From: Sisyra terminalis
Taxonomy: Eukaryota; Arthropoda; Insecta; Neuroptera; Sisyridae
Length of the DNA: 64,000 bases
Assembly (NCBI GenBank): GCA_958496175.1
Contig: OY292275.1
Coordinates: 32,689,701-32,753,700 of the forward strand
Direction: 5' to 3'
A program made the position numbers and the translations under genes. Positions 10,991-24,514 of this stretch are shown here, piece by piece; positions within the stretch are counted from its first letter, which is position 1; every line of letters starts with the position of its first letter. The notes under the pieces are model-generated. The model was given only the letters and a program-made list of their open reading frames with translations, searched no databases and was not told the DNA's origin.

Positions 10991-13577
10991 ATGTCTCGAG
11001 ATTATAAAAATGTATGTTACATCATAATACAAATCAGTATAGATTTTCATTGCATGTAACAATAATTTTAGTATGAAAAAGCATACAGTGACGGAGTTCT
11101 TCTTGGGAATTGGTTTGAAGATACTGTTAAATATGTTCCTCAACCTGTCTTTCGGTGTACAACTTACCTTATGGATTATCGCCCTCCACAACCACCAAAA
11201 CATGATCCGAGCGTAATGTGGGATTTGAGAATAAATATGATTGTAAGTATTGAGGAGAAATTTCTTTTATAATACAATTTCTCAATAAACAGAAAAGTGC
11301 AATGAGAAAACGAAGAAATTTTCTCAATTTAAATTACTATCTTATGATATACTCAGATTGTGACGTCCGTTTTAATTGTATAAAATGTTTGAAATTAAGT
11401 TATTTTCTACTCCATTATTTTATTTAAAAAAAACGGTTTGTATACTTATGTACACGCGAGAAGTTATACTTCTTTGATATAATTAAAAAGATGTTTTCAA
11501 TCCACTGCCGTAGCCTCTTCCGGTAGTGCTTGAACTGACACAGCAGTTATAAGTGGTTTGTGAAAACTAAAATATGATACAATTTTAATATCAAAATACA
11601 TAATATGCAAACGTATGTGTTGCGGCAAAGACGAGTACAAAGAATAAAAACTTTTAAGCACACATATGTGAGTGGAATACAAATTTAATAATTACTGTCC
11701 AAATCATGTCATTAGTTTCAACTGTCAATTCGATTTCTTTCAACTGCTAATTTTAGCCATTTATCAGCTGTATGTTGGACTGTGAATATTGCACGGAAAG
11801 TTACTGGTTTTCAAATAAAATATTAAACTGACCATTTATACATAGATACTATATGTATACACAGTTGGCTGTTTGTACATTCTGTATAATATGTACACAC
11901 ATTTGGCTACTTACACAAAATGTATATTTCATATTATATGAATTAACCGTTTATCAATACAGCATGAGCCACATGTTCGAAAAATACTTATCGAAAACAT
12001 TTACCATATAGAAGTAAATTGTTACCATAAAATATCATATATAGATATTTATAAACAATCCTAAATAGCGATATCCTAAAAATTATATTAATACAATAAT
12101 AATTGTATATTTTATTTACCCATTTATTGATTCATATCTATGTATTGAAACTGATTTTTAATTTAAATATAGAAAAATATAATCGTATAAATCAATCGAC
12201 TTTTCTTACATTATTTTTAATATTGCATTGAATTTCAAAAAAATATCTTTCTTTTAAATATATTTCAACTCTCATAATAATAATAGGCAAACGTATGAAA
12301 TATGTATGCATATATGCCAGCAAAGGCAGAGAATAAATATTGTAAACACATAGGTATGAATGAAATACAACCATTATCTCAAATTCGAACTGAATGATTG
12401 TCACTTTGGTTTTCTACAGTCATTTTGGTTTCATTCAACTAATTGCCAATTGTTACTACTTGTTAGTTGTGTCAATTGGGCGGTGAATATTTTACGGGAA
12501 ATTACTATTTGTATATTATATGGATATTGTTTTAACTGTAAAATTTGAAAATATTTTGTTCGACGATGTCTGTGTTCTAAATAAAAATACAAGTGAGCTT
12601 TAACTTTTAAACTTCGTATTTGGTTCGGGATTGTTCGGGACGATCGAGCCCAGATCGTTTCCCTTTCCGACAAATGAAAAACATATGTGAGCGCTGGGAT
12701 CGATTAATAGTTTTTTATTTTAGTTAATTTAGTACTTTGAAAATCGCTCCCAAAAATCGGTCAACTTTCACCGGTTTGAAGTTTCTCGCTAACCGTTTGC
12801 AAGCGACTTCCAGCTGTAGCATTTGGCGTAACCTTTATTAAAAATTCAGTCTGATCATATTTTCATAACGCCGCCAAAGAAGTATAACTTCAAAAACGTC
12901 TTAGTTATAAATTTGTTCCAATCGATTTCTTTAACCATTCAGTGTCCGACCGAAATTAGTTTTTATATCAGAAGAAAATAGAATAAGACTTATTCCATTT
13001 TCCATGATAATACATTTAGTTATTGAAATAAAGTTACAATTAATAATTTATGATCATCGGTATCGTTACAAATATACTAATATAATTTCTGTTGCGGCAG
13101 ATTTTTTGCTGAAACTTCAATTTAATATCGAAACTAAAAGTTCGGTTAGACAGTATACAATATTTATAAGTCTTGAAATATTTTTAGGGAAGTGGACCAA
13201 GAATTCTGATTGATCATAATGAATACAAATTCCATGATAACTTCTCAACAACTTATGACTTGAGTTATCGCGTACATCCAAATAAACCACTCATTGAAAA
13301 TTTTGGTAATATTACGCAATTTGGCTTGAAAGAATACTATAAAGATAGATGGACAAATGAAACGAAAGAACTGTCGAACAGTGAATACCGTGATCATTTC
13401 ACACCTCCACCAATTGATGGTTACGAAAAAAATCGACTTGCTAAGCCTCGAGAAAATTCATCCTCTCTTGAACCCATCAATCTTCTTCAAATGCGCTTAC
13501 GTGGGAAACTAATTACAATTTTACCACGAAACCCAAAACCAAGCCCATACACTAAAACTTGTTCCGCAGTTTTTTAA
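10991..13577 (+). CDS. CFAP107: CFAP107-like microtubule inner protein
   Basis: Three exons: 10991-11011, 11072-11242 and 13188-13577, giving 193 residues, against about 194 for human CFAP107 (C1orf158). The second intron is about 1.95 kb and holds repeats. The protein starts MSRDYKNYEKAYSDGVLLGN and continues WFED, matching the vertebrate family's KYS..VL.GNW.E signature. The central ILIDHNEY block, then STTYDLSYRVHP, aligns with the family's LITHHQEP and STYDDHYNRH blocks. The end is rich in R, K and P with no membrane helix or signal. CFAP107 sits inside the lumen of axonemal doublet microtubules in cilia and sperm tails. I rely on remembered family sequence, so another small axonemal family cannot be excluded. 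The gene converges on TMEM201, with 157 bp between the stop codons. Confidence 0.72.
11600..11805 (+). repeat. Dispersed repeat family R1, copy 3
   Basis: Lies in intron 2 of the CFAP107-like gene. It resembles the other R1 copies through TATGTGTTGCGGCAAAGACG, CACACATATGTGAGTGGAA and GTGAATATTGCACGGAAAGT. Approximate limits. Confidence 0.55.
12285..12512 (+). repeat. Dispersed repeat family R1, copy 4
   Basis: Also in intron 2 of the CFAP107-like gene, 480 bp after copy 3 and in the same orientation. Landmarks are ATAGGCAAACGTATG, GTTAGTTGTGTC and GTGAATATTTTACGGGAAAT. A 62-codon open frame inside is incidental. Confidence 0.55.
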
Positions 13578-13734
13578 AAGGATCGAATCATTAAAAAGTT
13601 TTGTACTAAAAATTATTTTAATATTTTACAAAAAAAAATAATATTAAATTTTTATAAACAGTTTAAGTATTAAGTTTAATTATAAACAATGTCAAGTAAT
13701 TAATTAATCAAAATCATTTTTTTAAGCTTAACTA

Positions 13735-16700
13735 TCACAGACCTTCCGAAAAATTGTTAAAATTATAAACGTTATTTAAATGTGAAGAGACGTATGCATT
13801 GGTATCTGATATTGGAGTAAATGTGTTGGAAACATTTGGTTGACCATTCCACGAATGTTGACGTTGAAACATCATTTGTGGTTTGTTTTCGTAACATTGA
13901 CTAAAGACTAAACAATTATTTTTTATGTTTGGCTTAGTGATTCTTGAATCATTTGCAAGAATCGAAGAATAACCATCCAACGTGGTACTTTTAAATGATT
14001 TGACTGCTGGTTTATTAAGAGCCAAAATATTGAAACTTGAGTTTAGATAATAAGCTGGTTCTGAAAATATTGATGCACGATCAAATTCATCGCAAATCGA
14101 ACTTTCGCGGGATGAATGACTTGAATTTGCGGAATTATTTAATTGATTCGAATTGTCTGTGCATTGAGATCCAAAACCACTACTTTGACTAGATGATCGA
14201 CTTAAATTAGTTGGTCCGTACGATGGAAAGTCGTTAATTAGATTCTTTTGACTTGTAGCTGTTTTTGGATTTTTCCAACATCCATTAGAGACCCAAGATG
14301 TTTTCACCACATTTTGTAATCTTGGTGGCGATAGCGTTATTTTTGATTTGGGGCGAAATATTTCTGATACGTTTGATTCATTATATTGTTTAGATACCAT
14401 AAATCCATTGTTTTTATTAATTTTTTTCTTCATCTGGTTCCAACTGATTTTCAATGTTTGTAAGTCGTTAGTAATTTTTAATGCTTCTGGTGAATTCATT
14501 GCAGATTCTGTATTGTACGATTCTGTAGAAAAATTCGATTTGGGCGTTGGTAATAAAATCGGTTTTTCGCCAAACATATGCTGATAAACTGGAGTTATAC
14601 AACGCGGAGATGGTGGATTTAAATGACAAGCTTCTTTGAATACTTTCTTTAGGTCATCATCTGGAGAAGCTTCAAACAAACTTTCACATTTTTGAGCTTT
14701 TTTACCAATGCTATCATTCATTTGATTTGCGATTGTTGAGTTTCCATTATAATTTTCTGGTGATTTGTGACTGGGACTATTTTTAAAAGATTTTTTCACT
14801 TTCAAAAATGATATGACTAGCAATGATAAAGATACAAAAATCTGAAAAAATAATATGATTAAAAATAGATAAAATATTTTTTTGTAATAATTCATACCTG
14901 AGCGAAATTAATCATTATAACATTTTTCAACGACTCATTTTTTAAATAAATAGATATAAGCCATGGGAAACAAAAACACAATTCTTGCAATATGATATTT
15001 TGGTTCAAAATAAATATTAACAATTGAGAAAATCCACCGTACAGAGAAAAATAAGCACTGTGATTCTTAATGGCAATTAATACTTGCAAGGCACTAGCAA
15101 TAAAACTAGTTTCAATACCAAAGAAAATAAAATTAAACACAGAAAAATCTATTAACCTAAAGTCAAACTTTTCAAAATGATTAGCTATTTGTATTAAGTT
15201 ACCAAATTTCACTTTCGATATAGTTCCTAATAAATCGCAAACGGAAAAAATGCACAGTAAAATATTTATAAAATTTGTAACGCTTTTAAACCAAGATTGG
15301 TTCTTATCTAACGATTTGTAAACATAAAATTGCTGAGTGCGTAACAGCCAGGATTTTTGATTGTTTAAAGTCTTTCGCACGTGACTTTTACATTTAAAAC
15401 AAAGATCGTACAACTTATCTAAGCTTAATCTAAAAAGAAAAAATATACATATTAGTAACAGTTTAGAATCAGATGAATAATTTTAAAGTAATATACTCAC
15501 TTGTAGTTTTCAATTTCCTGATCAAAATTTTTATCAGATGAAGGAATAAAATCGGCTAACTGTTGGGTTTTCATTTTCAATTTCTGATTACAAGCGAAAC
15601 ATAATCCATTAGAAAACTCAACATTAATTTGAGTTTCTTCATCACTAAGACAATCTTCATCGGTTTCCACTAAGTCCTTGTTATATTCTCCATCCTTAAA
15701 TGCAATTAATTTTTTTAGCCAAGTATATATGTAGTTACCATTTAAGAGCCTAATGTTATTTATTAGTAAAATGATTTAATTATTTTTTAGGAGTATAACT
15801 TTAAAATTAAAAAAAAAAAAACGAAGTACTATTTTCAACAAATGTTTCTTTAAGAAAATAGATATGAGAAAATTTACATAAATCTTTCCAACTATTTTAA
15901 TTCTATCCAATGCTAAAATTTTTTGAAGATTTTTGAATAAGTATTTAGTCAAACACATTACTGAGGCGAGACGAACTGAAAGATTACGAGGAATCCTTTC
16001 AAAATTCGTAATGAATAGGCCATATGTACATTCTTTTGTAATCGATAAAGGGCATTATGTGGAAAACCAACTTTTAATTCTGAAAAATTTATAGGTCCTC
16101 TGTGACGTCACAGTCCATTTATTGAAACCGAGATATAAACAGATCATTGGGCGGTTATCATAAAAACAATAATAATGTACGCAATTTGTCACATTTTTCT
16201 ATCCTAAAAATTACTCTATTTTTTTACTATGGAATAGAGGTTAATTGGGTTTAGTGTATGCAAAAACTAAGCTCTTCATTGGATCATTTCAATGCTGAAC
16301 TTTGTAATACAAATAAGAAAAACTGTATTTCCAAACGATCAAACTACAATTGCAATTTGGAGTTTAAAAAAAAAACTTATGAATGGTATATGAATTTGTA
16401 ACAAGTTTTTAAGGAAAATTTTATTTTCGCAATTAATCAAATTATATCTAATTTGGAGAAAAGTATAATAAATAATTTTCCGATAGTTCAAAAATGTTGA
16501 CCAAAGTGAAAAGTGCATAATGTCATAGGACAATAAAAATAAAAATCGACACCAGAAAGGTATTTGGACCATTTTTGAGGGTATGTTTGGGTAGGTTGCT
16601 CTTCCCTGGTTTAAATCATTAATAGTTTGGATAAATGATTTAAACAGCCTTACTATTTGTGTCTAAATACATTTGTTATAAGAAAACATCTGTGGGGTTT

Positions 16701-17745
16701 GGAAATTTCTGTACTGTGACGTTATTTTAATGACAGACCATTAAGAGGTCGTCTGGCATTATGAACTTAATAATTTTTTTTGTATATCTTAATAAATATT
16801 TCTTAAATTTTAAAATCAAAAATTTAACAACTGCATTATGTTTTGATGTAATTTAGAAAAAATTATACCATTTAAAATTATTTTAGAACATGTGCATTAG
16901 ATCTATTGACTGTATAATAACTCTTAAGTTATATTTTGTCTTTACAAAAATCATGTAAGATTTGAATTCAAGTTAAACTGCTTAGTTTGGATTTCACTCA
17001 ACTAATTTTCATTAGGTAGTATTTTTAGGTTCTACTACTTTAATTTAGTATAGTTGAAACGTTGAAGGGAGGAAACAAGCTTTTTACAACTTAAGCTTAT
17101 CTCATTAAATTTTAATGTAAATAAGTTACTTCATCTTTCTTTAATGTTTAGATAAAATTATTATTATTATAGTACTATAAAACAACTTTCCTCCAAATTT
17201 CATATAATAGTACCAATAGTTTCTTTGAAAAAAATTTGTGTCATATAGACGAGCAGAATAAAATCACGTATTTGAATTCCTCGTTTACTATAAATTTCTA
17301 AAAAAGACGTAACTTCAATTAATAAAATAGATAAAAATAAACATTGCAATGATATAAGGAAAATTAATTTTGTGCTCCACTTAAGTAATGTTTACTGTTT
17401 TAGGCAACGGTCGTAATTCCACGATAAAATCTTATTTAATTTTCACTTAAGTAAACTTACGTTTGTAAATCCATTGTATTGATCACAACGAGGGCAGTAC
17501 CAAGCATTTTTGTGTTGAAATTCAATTATAGACCATTTGTTGCAGGACCAACAGTTTAAAACCAGAGGAACCTTTTTTCTATTTTTATCGATAAAATTAA
17601 ATGCATATTAATAAAGATTTAAAATAGACTGAAAAATACAATAAACATACCCGTATTTTTTCGTTAAAACAAATACTGCTACCCAACTCAGGGGTAAAAG
17701 TAAATAAAACGTTAATTCATCAATCACCCACATGCTTGGAAACAT
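13735..17745 (-). CDS. TMEM201: TMEM201/Samp1-like inner nuclear membrane protein
   Basis: Five exons in transcript order: 17745-17651, 17578-17461, 15694-15501, 15429-14898, 14841-13735. They encode 681 residues; human TMEM201 has about 666. After a first membrane helix (about 9-27) comes the Ima1 N-terminal zinc-binding domain, with paired CxxC motifs: CWSC at 41-44, CPRC at 60-63 followed by DQYNGF, CFAC in exon 3 and CFKC in exon 4. Exon 4 supplies three or more hydrophobic segments. Exon 5 begins with another and then runs into a long Ser/Asn-rich tail. Samp1/NET5 links the inner nuclear membrane to lamins and the LINC complex and helps position nuclei. Intron 2 (1.77 kb) contains an inverted copy of repeat B. 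The start codon is 620 bp from the divergent YEATS4 start. Confidence 0.92.
16100..16745 (-). repeat. Dispersed repeat family B, copy 2
   Basis: Inverse-oriented, shorter relative of the repeat at 5430-6440, inserted in the second intron of the TMEM201-like gene. The shared blocks run from TGACGTCACAGTCCATTTAT at one end to the ATACATTTGTTATAAGAAAA region at the other. It lacks roughly 300 bp of the first copy and keeps none of its open frame. Confidence 0.6.
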
Positions 17746-18364
17746 TTTTGAAGTATGTGTGTAAGTCGTGTAGGTTATTTACAAATTTTTCATTTATTTC
17801 TAATTCGTCGATGTAATTTCACTATTTAAAAGGAACTACCATACTGATGATTACTTATGACTTAAAGCAACTTAAAGTAACATAGTATTAAATTAAATTT
17901 GAAACAATAATAGCGATTAAAGTTCACTACTAATACCGGCAATGTTGAAAATATTTGCAATGCCGGTAGTTGCCGTAGAAGTTTGAAGTTCTTGAAGATA
18001 TCGAATCAATCGGGCCTGATCGGACTTATCGGACAAAAACGAAGTTAATTTGTATTAGAAATAATGTAGAATTATTTCAGTTCTTTATGTTGTTTAAAAA
18101 CACTACCAACCTACTTTTTAAATATGTATGTCTTTCTTTTATCACTTTTTCTCGTATTATTGCGACTCTCTTTTAGCAAATTTGGTGGATTTAGCGATTT
18201 AAGAAAGCAGCAGATGGCAGCAGAAAGCAAGTTAACGGTGAAGTTCAATAAAGTCTATGATTGCCGCCAGCTGGCGCTTATTGTAATTAGTTGTCATTTT
18301 TATTTACAAACTACTTAGGCCGGAACGGAAATTCAAAATAAAATAAGAATTAATATTTATTTAA
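17746..18364. promoter_or_regulatory. Shared divergent upstream region of TMEM201 and YEATS4
   Basis: The 619 bp between two head-to-head start codons must hold both promoters if the start models are right. It contains a perfect 8-bp inverted repeat, TACCGGCA (17934-17941) and TGCCGGTA (17961-17968). There is also a cluster of ATCGG-type motifs around 18000-18035. No TATA box is assigned. A bidirectional promoter is inferred from geometry only. Confidence 0.45.
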
Positions 18365-20347
18365 ATGAGTTCATTACCAACTGATTTTGGACCTGATTCA
18401 GGAGGACGAATTAAAGTAAAACAATTGTCTAGTTGAATATTACTATTAATTAAAACAAAACAATAATTTGTTACAGGGGGTTTGTATCGTGAAACCTATT
18501 GTCTATGGAAATATCGCTCGCTATTTTGGAAAAAAGCGTGAAGAAGATGGTCACACTCATAAATGGACGGTTTACGTCAAACCATACACCAACGAAGATA
18601 TGTCAACATACATTAAAAAAGTTCATTTTAAGTTACACGAAAGTTATACAAACCCCAACCGAATAATTACCAAACCACCATACGAAGTATCCGAAACAGG
18701 ATGGGGTGAATTTGAAATTGTTATAAAAATTTATTTTCACGATCCGAACGAACGACCGGTAATATCTTTAACCATGATATTCGATACAAGTAACTATCTG
18801 GCGAAATCTTATTCTCTATTGTATTATTAATTCAATTCACAAATTTGTTCGTGATTTTGTTGCTAATTCATTTCTGGTATAGTCGAATTTTCTTTTTTGT
18901 TGCATTATAACTAATTAGTTCGCGAATTAAATTAAATAGTACAAAAGAGAATGAAACAATATCAGATAGTGACTTGTATAAATGCTAGTTATATCTGATA
19001 TTAGATATGTTATTTTTATTTAACTGCTTGTTTTAGACTACCATGTATCATATTTTAAAATTATTTCATTCATCAAATCGTGATTCATCGGCCAACCCTC
19101 CTTCAAATACCTCGACCGACGCAAATAAAAGTTTAGTTTCGGAATCTTATGATGAAATTGTGTTTCAAGACCCTACACAATTGATGCAACATTTGTTAAC
19201 AAATACAAAACCTATTCCGAGTCAAGAGCAGTGGCAACATGAAACTGAATGTAAGATTAATATTACTGATATTATTTTGGTGTTAAGATTATTTGTTTCA
19301 TGGTTTATCAAAATATATATAATTAAATGGCACTCATTATTAACTGGTATTCTATGATATGCTCAAGATTCAAAAGGTGGCGGTAAATAGATTCAATCAC
19401 ATTCCTTTACGTTATGAATTTTTACATCAAGCAGTGTATTTCAACTTTACGTATTTAATTGATTTTTTTAACTATGAAATATCAACTAAATGCATTTCGA
19501 TATGAATTTTGTAACTTAGACAGTTCTAGGTTTAAGACATAAGGCAAATTGTTGGAAAAGGGATAGATAAAAAAAGTAATACAATTCAAAGATCTTTTAC
19601 GTACTTATTTTTTACTTGCAATATAAAATTGACTTTTAATCAAATTTCACGTATTCAAATTTTTTTTTTCATTTAGATGTGCAGTTTTTTGATATTTTTA
19701 AGTATTTTAAAGAGCAAAGAAAAACATGTATGACCAGAAATAAATTTTTACTTCTGTAAAGGGGAGGGGGATAACGAGTAGGTCCCCGTTTCAAAAATAT
19801 TTTTGATAAAAAATGTAAATTATCTGTATATCATTAAGGTATTGCGTTCAAAAAATAGTGTTTAAAAATTGAAATAAACAATATTCAGACAACAGATTAA
19901 ACAGGTGATTGCAACGCTTTAGTTTTTGTATCGAAAGAGATGTTATATTATGAAGATAAAAAAAAATTAATTAAGTTAATAGAAAAAAAAATCCAGGAAT
20001 ACAATTTTAATTGTTTTTTGTTTTAAAATATTATACAATTACTATTTACACATGTTTTTCAATACTCGTAGAAACAAGAACATTTTTTGAACACAATGTA
20101 TTACTAAAAATGCAGATACAACATCTATTTAGTTTATTTTCTAACTTTTTCTTTTTTAGTTGAAGAGCGCAAAGAAAAAACACTAAAAGATATTTTGGAG
20201 GCAAAAACAAAAATTAGAAATGATAATACTACACTTAAAGAACGATTAAAGATATTTAAGGAAACGATAGCTACGTTTAAAACGGAAATAGATAAACTCC
20301 AGTCAAACCAAGTTGGAAATGCTACATTAATTAGTTCAAAGAGTTAA
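18365..20347 (+). CDS. YEATS4: YEATS domain-containing protein 4 (GAS41)
   Basis: Four exons: 18365-18415, 18477-18758, 19037-19250, 20160-20347, giving 244 residues (human 227). The YEATS domain starts at about residue 18 ([20 protein letters not shown]) and includes [40 protein letters not shown] and FHDPNERP, all nearly identical to vertebrate GAS41. The aromatic residues of the acyl-lysine pocket lie in the HESY and GWGEF blocks. The C-terminal exon encodes a charged coiled coil (about 190-235). The protein reads acylated histone tails within the SRCAP and TIP60 complexes and promotes H2A.Z deposition. Intron 2 holds a truncated MITE. The gene converges on the TSSK gene, with 143 bp between stop codons and interdigitated polyadenylation signals. 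Confidence 0.97.
18828..18950 (+). mobile_element. Palindromic MITE family M, copy 4 (core only)
   Basis: Only the middle of the element remains, in intron 2 of YEATS4: a TTCGTGATTTTGTTGCTAAT-like block, TCTTTTTTGTTGC, and TTCGCGAATTAAATTAAAT. Both terminal arms with the ACGTT motif are missing. Confidence 0.55.
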
Positions 20348-20394
20348 ACATTCTCATTAATTATGTATTGATAAATAACAATTAAATAATACCA

Positions 20395-20468
20395 TTTATT
20401 TAATTTTTAAACAAAGGAATTGTAAGTAATAACAAATAACATTAATTTACTATTAAAATGACAATAAA
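20395..20468. terminator. Interlocking polyadenylation signals of YEATS4 and TSSK
   Basis: AATAAA on the plus strand at 20463-20468 would serve YEATS4 (stop at 20347). AATAAA on the minus strand, the complement of 20395-20400, would serve the TSSK gene (stop at 20491). Each signal lies beyond the other, so the two mature 3' ends should overlap antisense by tens of bases. Confidence 0.55.
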
Positions 20469-20490
20469 AATGAATTATATGATTTGATGT

Positions 20491-21873
<1,383 letters not shown>

Positions 21874-23400
21874 ATTTCATATGCCCAATTTTACCTAAAA
21901 ATATATTTGATAATTTAGTATGGATTAAGATATTTTTATCTTACCCCAATTTTTTAAAATGCCACTAGGGAACGTTTCCAAATTAAATCATTTTATATAT
22001 GCAGAAGATATTAAAATATTTTGGAATTTAACAATAAAATCCGTTAAAATCTTTCACAATGACTGTTGAATAGAAGTTGATACTTGGCAATGATTAATTT
22101 CCCTCATGGCCTCCTATACCATAGAAGTAAAGGTGATATATCCAAAGAGATTGTAATATATCCCCTACTAATCCTTCTTGGATAAAAATGGTCAATTATT
22201 TTTTCAAACTTGGAGAAAATATTTTCCTTTAATTGTTTTTCTATTATATTAAACTAAAAGGCCCAAAATTTGATCAGAAAACTAGAGAAAGAGTAAGTTT
22301 TCTTTTAGGATACTAAGGAAAAATAATAAATTAAATCTTAACTTTTAATTATTAACTAGGCAAGTACATGTAAGAAAAGTCCGATTCATTATATTTTGTC
22401 CATTTATTTCTTCAATCAACTTTTTGTACAGAAAAATGTAAAAATTCGACCATAAATCAATCTATATCAATATCAATGATACCACAGCCCTAAAATCAAT
22501 GTAAAATAGTTTTGTTTATTTAAGAATACAATTGAAAAAAACAACTTCTGGAACATAATAATAATAACTTTTGTTGTAGAAAATTATGATCCACATATGG
22601 TTATTTGTAGTACAGTTATCAAAAAGATAATTACAAAAGTAAGGAGGTATGTATACATAGGAGGCTTGTATTCAAAAGATTCTACCCATTTACAGAATTA
22701 CTAGCTAAATACTCGAGATTTCGCCTGCTTATTGTGCATAAAGTATGATTATTGATAGACTGATACATTTTTATTTAATTTGCCGTCTACTGTTATATTT
22801 GTGTGTTTTTATATTTTTTCAACAAAAAAACTAGTTCATGTTTCAAAAATACATCTTATAATATAACAACTTAATTTTTTTTTCTTAATTATATCGAAAA
22901 TATTGTTGGGAATGACAAAAAAATCCTGTGAAAGTTTAAGCTCTTATTAATATTAAGAGGTGCCGCATCGCAAATTTCGATTTTCCATTTAAATAACATG
23001 GAAACAATATTCTCTTGCACTTTGGAATTGTATAGCTCACGTTGGTGACAATATTTCGGAATGACCAAGGTATATTCTTGTAGAAAATTGAACGATCAAC
23101 CAAAAAGGTCTCTTACAAGTTTTTGATATATTTATCCCTTCAAAAGTTATTCGAGGTCAAAGTTGAACTAAAGAGAAATTTTAATATTTTTTCAATTTTT
23201 TGACGCAACCATCAATTTTATGAGAAACTTTTATAGGGCCTTTTTTTAGAGCACCTTTTTTCCTATAACTTATCTCTATAAAAGTTTTTGATATTTTTCA
23301 CAGGGTTTTCTACCCGCCACTTTTCCATCTAATACGAGGCTGTTCTCTCCGCACGATACTTGCGAGATTTTTAGTTGGATGCTTGGGGCATGGGAACAAC
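21874..23400. other. Intergenic, repeat-like but unassigned
   Basis: No exon chain recognised. The part from about 22900 to 23330 reads like decayed transposon sequence, judged only by its texture (for example AAAAGTTATTCGAGGTCAAA). I could not define its ends. Confidence 0.35.
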
Positions 23401-23404
23401 TAGC

Positions 23405-23645
23405 CAGCTTCTGCCCCCTCAAGCTAAATTACACTTGTCAAAACAATCACTTAAATGCCAATAATCACTTTTAATTTAAATCACACTAATAATCGCTTTG
23501 TTGTAACGGAAATTCAAATCTGAACTTCCGTACAGAACTGTCAACTGTCTTGAACTGAGCGCCTTATATACCCGCAACCCAATATTCTAGAATATACTCC
23601 AATGTTCGCCAACGTTCCACCACCTACTAGATGTTTCTAGAATAA
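23405..23645 (-). promoter_or_regulatory. Heat-shock-type promoter: HSE clusters plus TATA box
   Basis: Read on the minus strand, three clusters of alternating GAA/TTC units precede a TATA box. They are TTCTAGAA (about 23634-23641), GGAACGTTGGCGAACATTG (23600-23618, four units in 5-bp phase, some with one mismatch) and ATATTCTAGAATAT (23582-23595). The TATA box GGGTATATAAGGC is at 23573-23561. GACAGTTGACAGTT about 30 bp further on could hold the start site. An AT-rich leader of about 150 bases follows, then no recognisable heat-shock protein reading frame. The first ATG in GTTCCCATGCCCC gives a six-codon frame. It could be the promoter of a lost Hsp gene or the U3 region of an LTR element. 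Confidence 0.6.
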
Positions 23646-24325
23646 TCTATATGTACATTCGCATTGGTGGGAGAGAGATAGAAGTCATATATAATAAGTC
23701 ATATATATATAACATATTCAACAACTGCATAACAATATGTATACATATTTGAATTTCAATTATACAATCATATCATAATAATATGTATCGAGTTTATTAC
23801 ACAATTGACGTATACTGTACCACGTTTTAATTTGGATTCTTCAAAAAAATTATCTACACACATTCAAAATAGAACCCCCCAGCTCCAGAGTAGTGTTCTT
23901 TTTTGTTGCTAAGGACGATACTAATTTTATTTCACGAAATTGAGAGTAGTATTTTTTTAATTCTCTTGAGTTCAGGAGTTATACGTAACAGTAGTATACG
24001 TAATTCGAAATTACACATTTTTTGTAGGAGTCTACAAATTTTACACTCACCTATAAATGCAACTGTATTTTCTCCTGATACATCTACCATTGTACGGAAA
24101 CCTATTTAATAATTTTAAAGTCCTTTCCAACGATATACCATATGATTATGTGTATTGATTTTTTTTCATTCCTAAATTTTACGTAGAAGATACCTTCTAT
24201 TATTATTTTTATCTAATGATATATACCCGATATACCCTATCATAAGGGATATTTTATATATTAATACCAAATATTAAAATCGGTTCATCCATTCTCTATT
24301 AAAAAAAAAAACAGATAGAACAACA

Positions 24326-24514
24326 TTTTTTTATTATTTATCGTCGCTGTATAACTGCCAAGGTTTATAGCGATTCTAGTGTTTTATACATTTTATAATA
24401 AAAACCGTAAACCCAGAAATATTGAAAATTTGCTCGATACGAGAATTGAACCAAGCACCTATCAATTTTAGAGCGGCTATCTTGACTATTCGGACACCAA
24501 TCAGCAAAAAATTA
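24326..24514 (-). mobile_element. tRNA-derived SINE family S, copy 1
   Basis: The reverse complement shows the tRNA-like head (GTCCGAATAGTC in the A-box position and GGTTCAATTCTCG in the B-box position). The family body follows (GAGCAAATTTTCAATATTTC) and the AGCGACGATAAATAAT tail. The A-box is diverged, so the copy is old. Four plus-strand relatives lie at 43451, 60407, 61894 and 63128. Confidence 0.75.

Noticed and set aside
14348..14584. 78-codon plus-strand frame
   Set aside because: Antisense to the last exon of the TMEM201-like gene.
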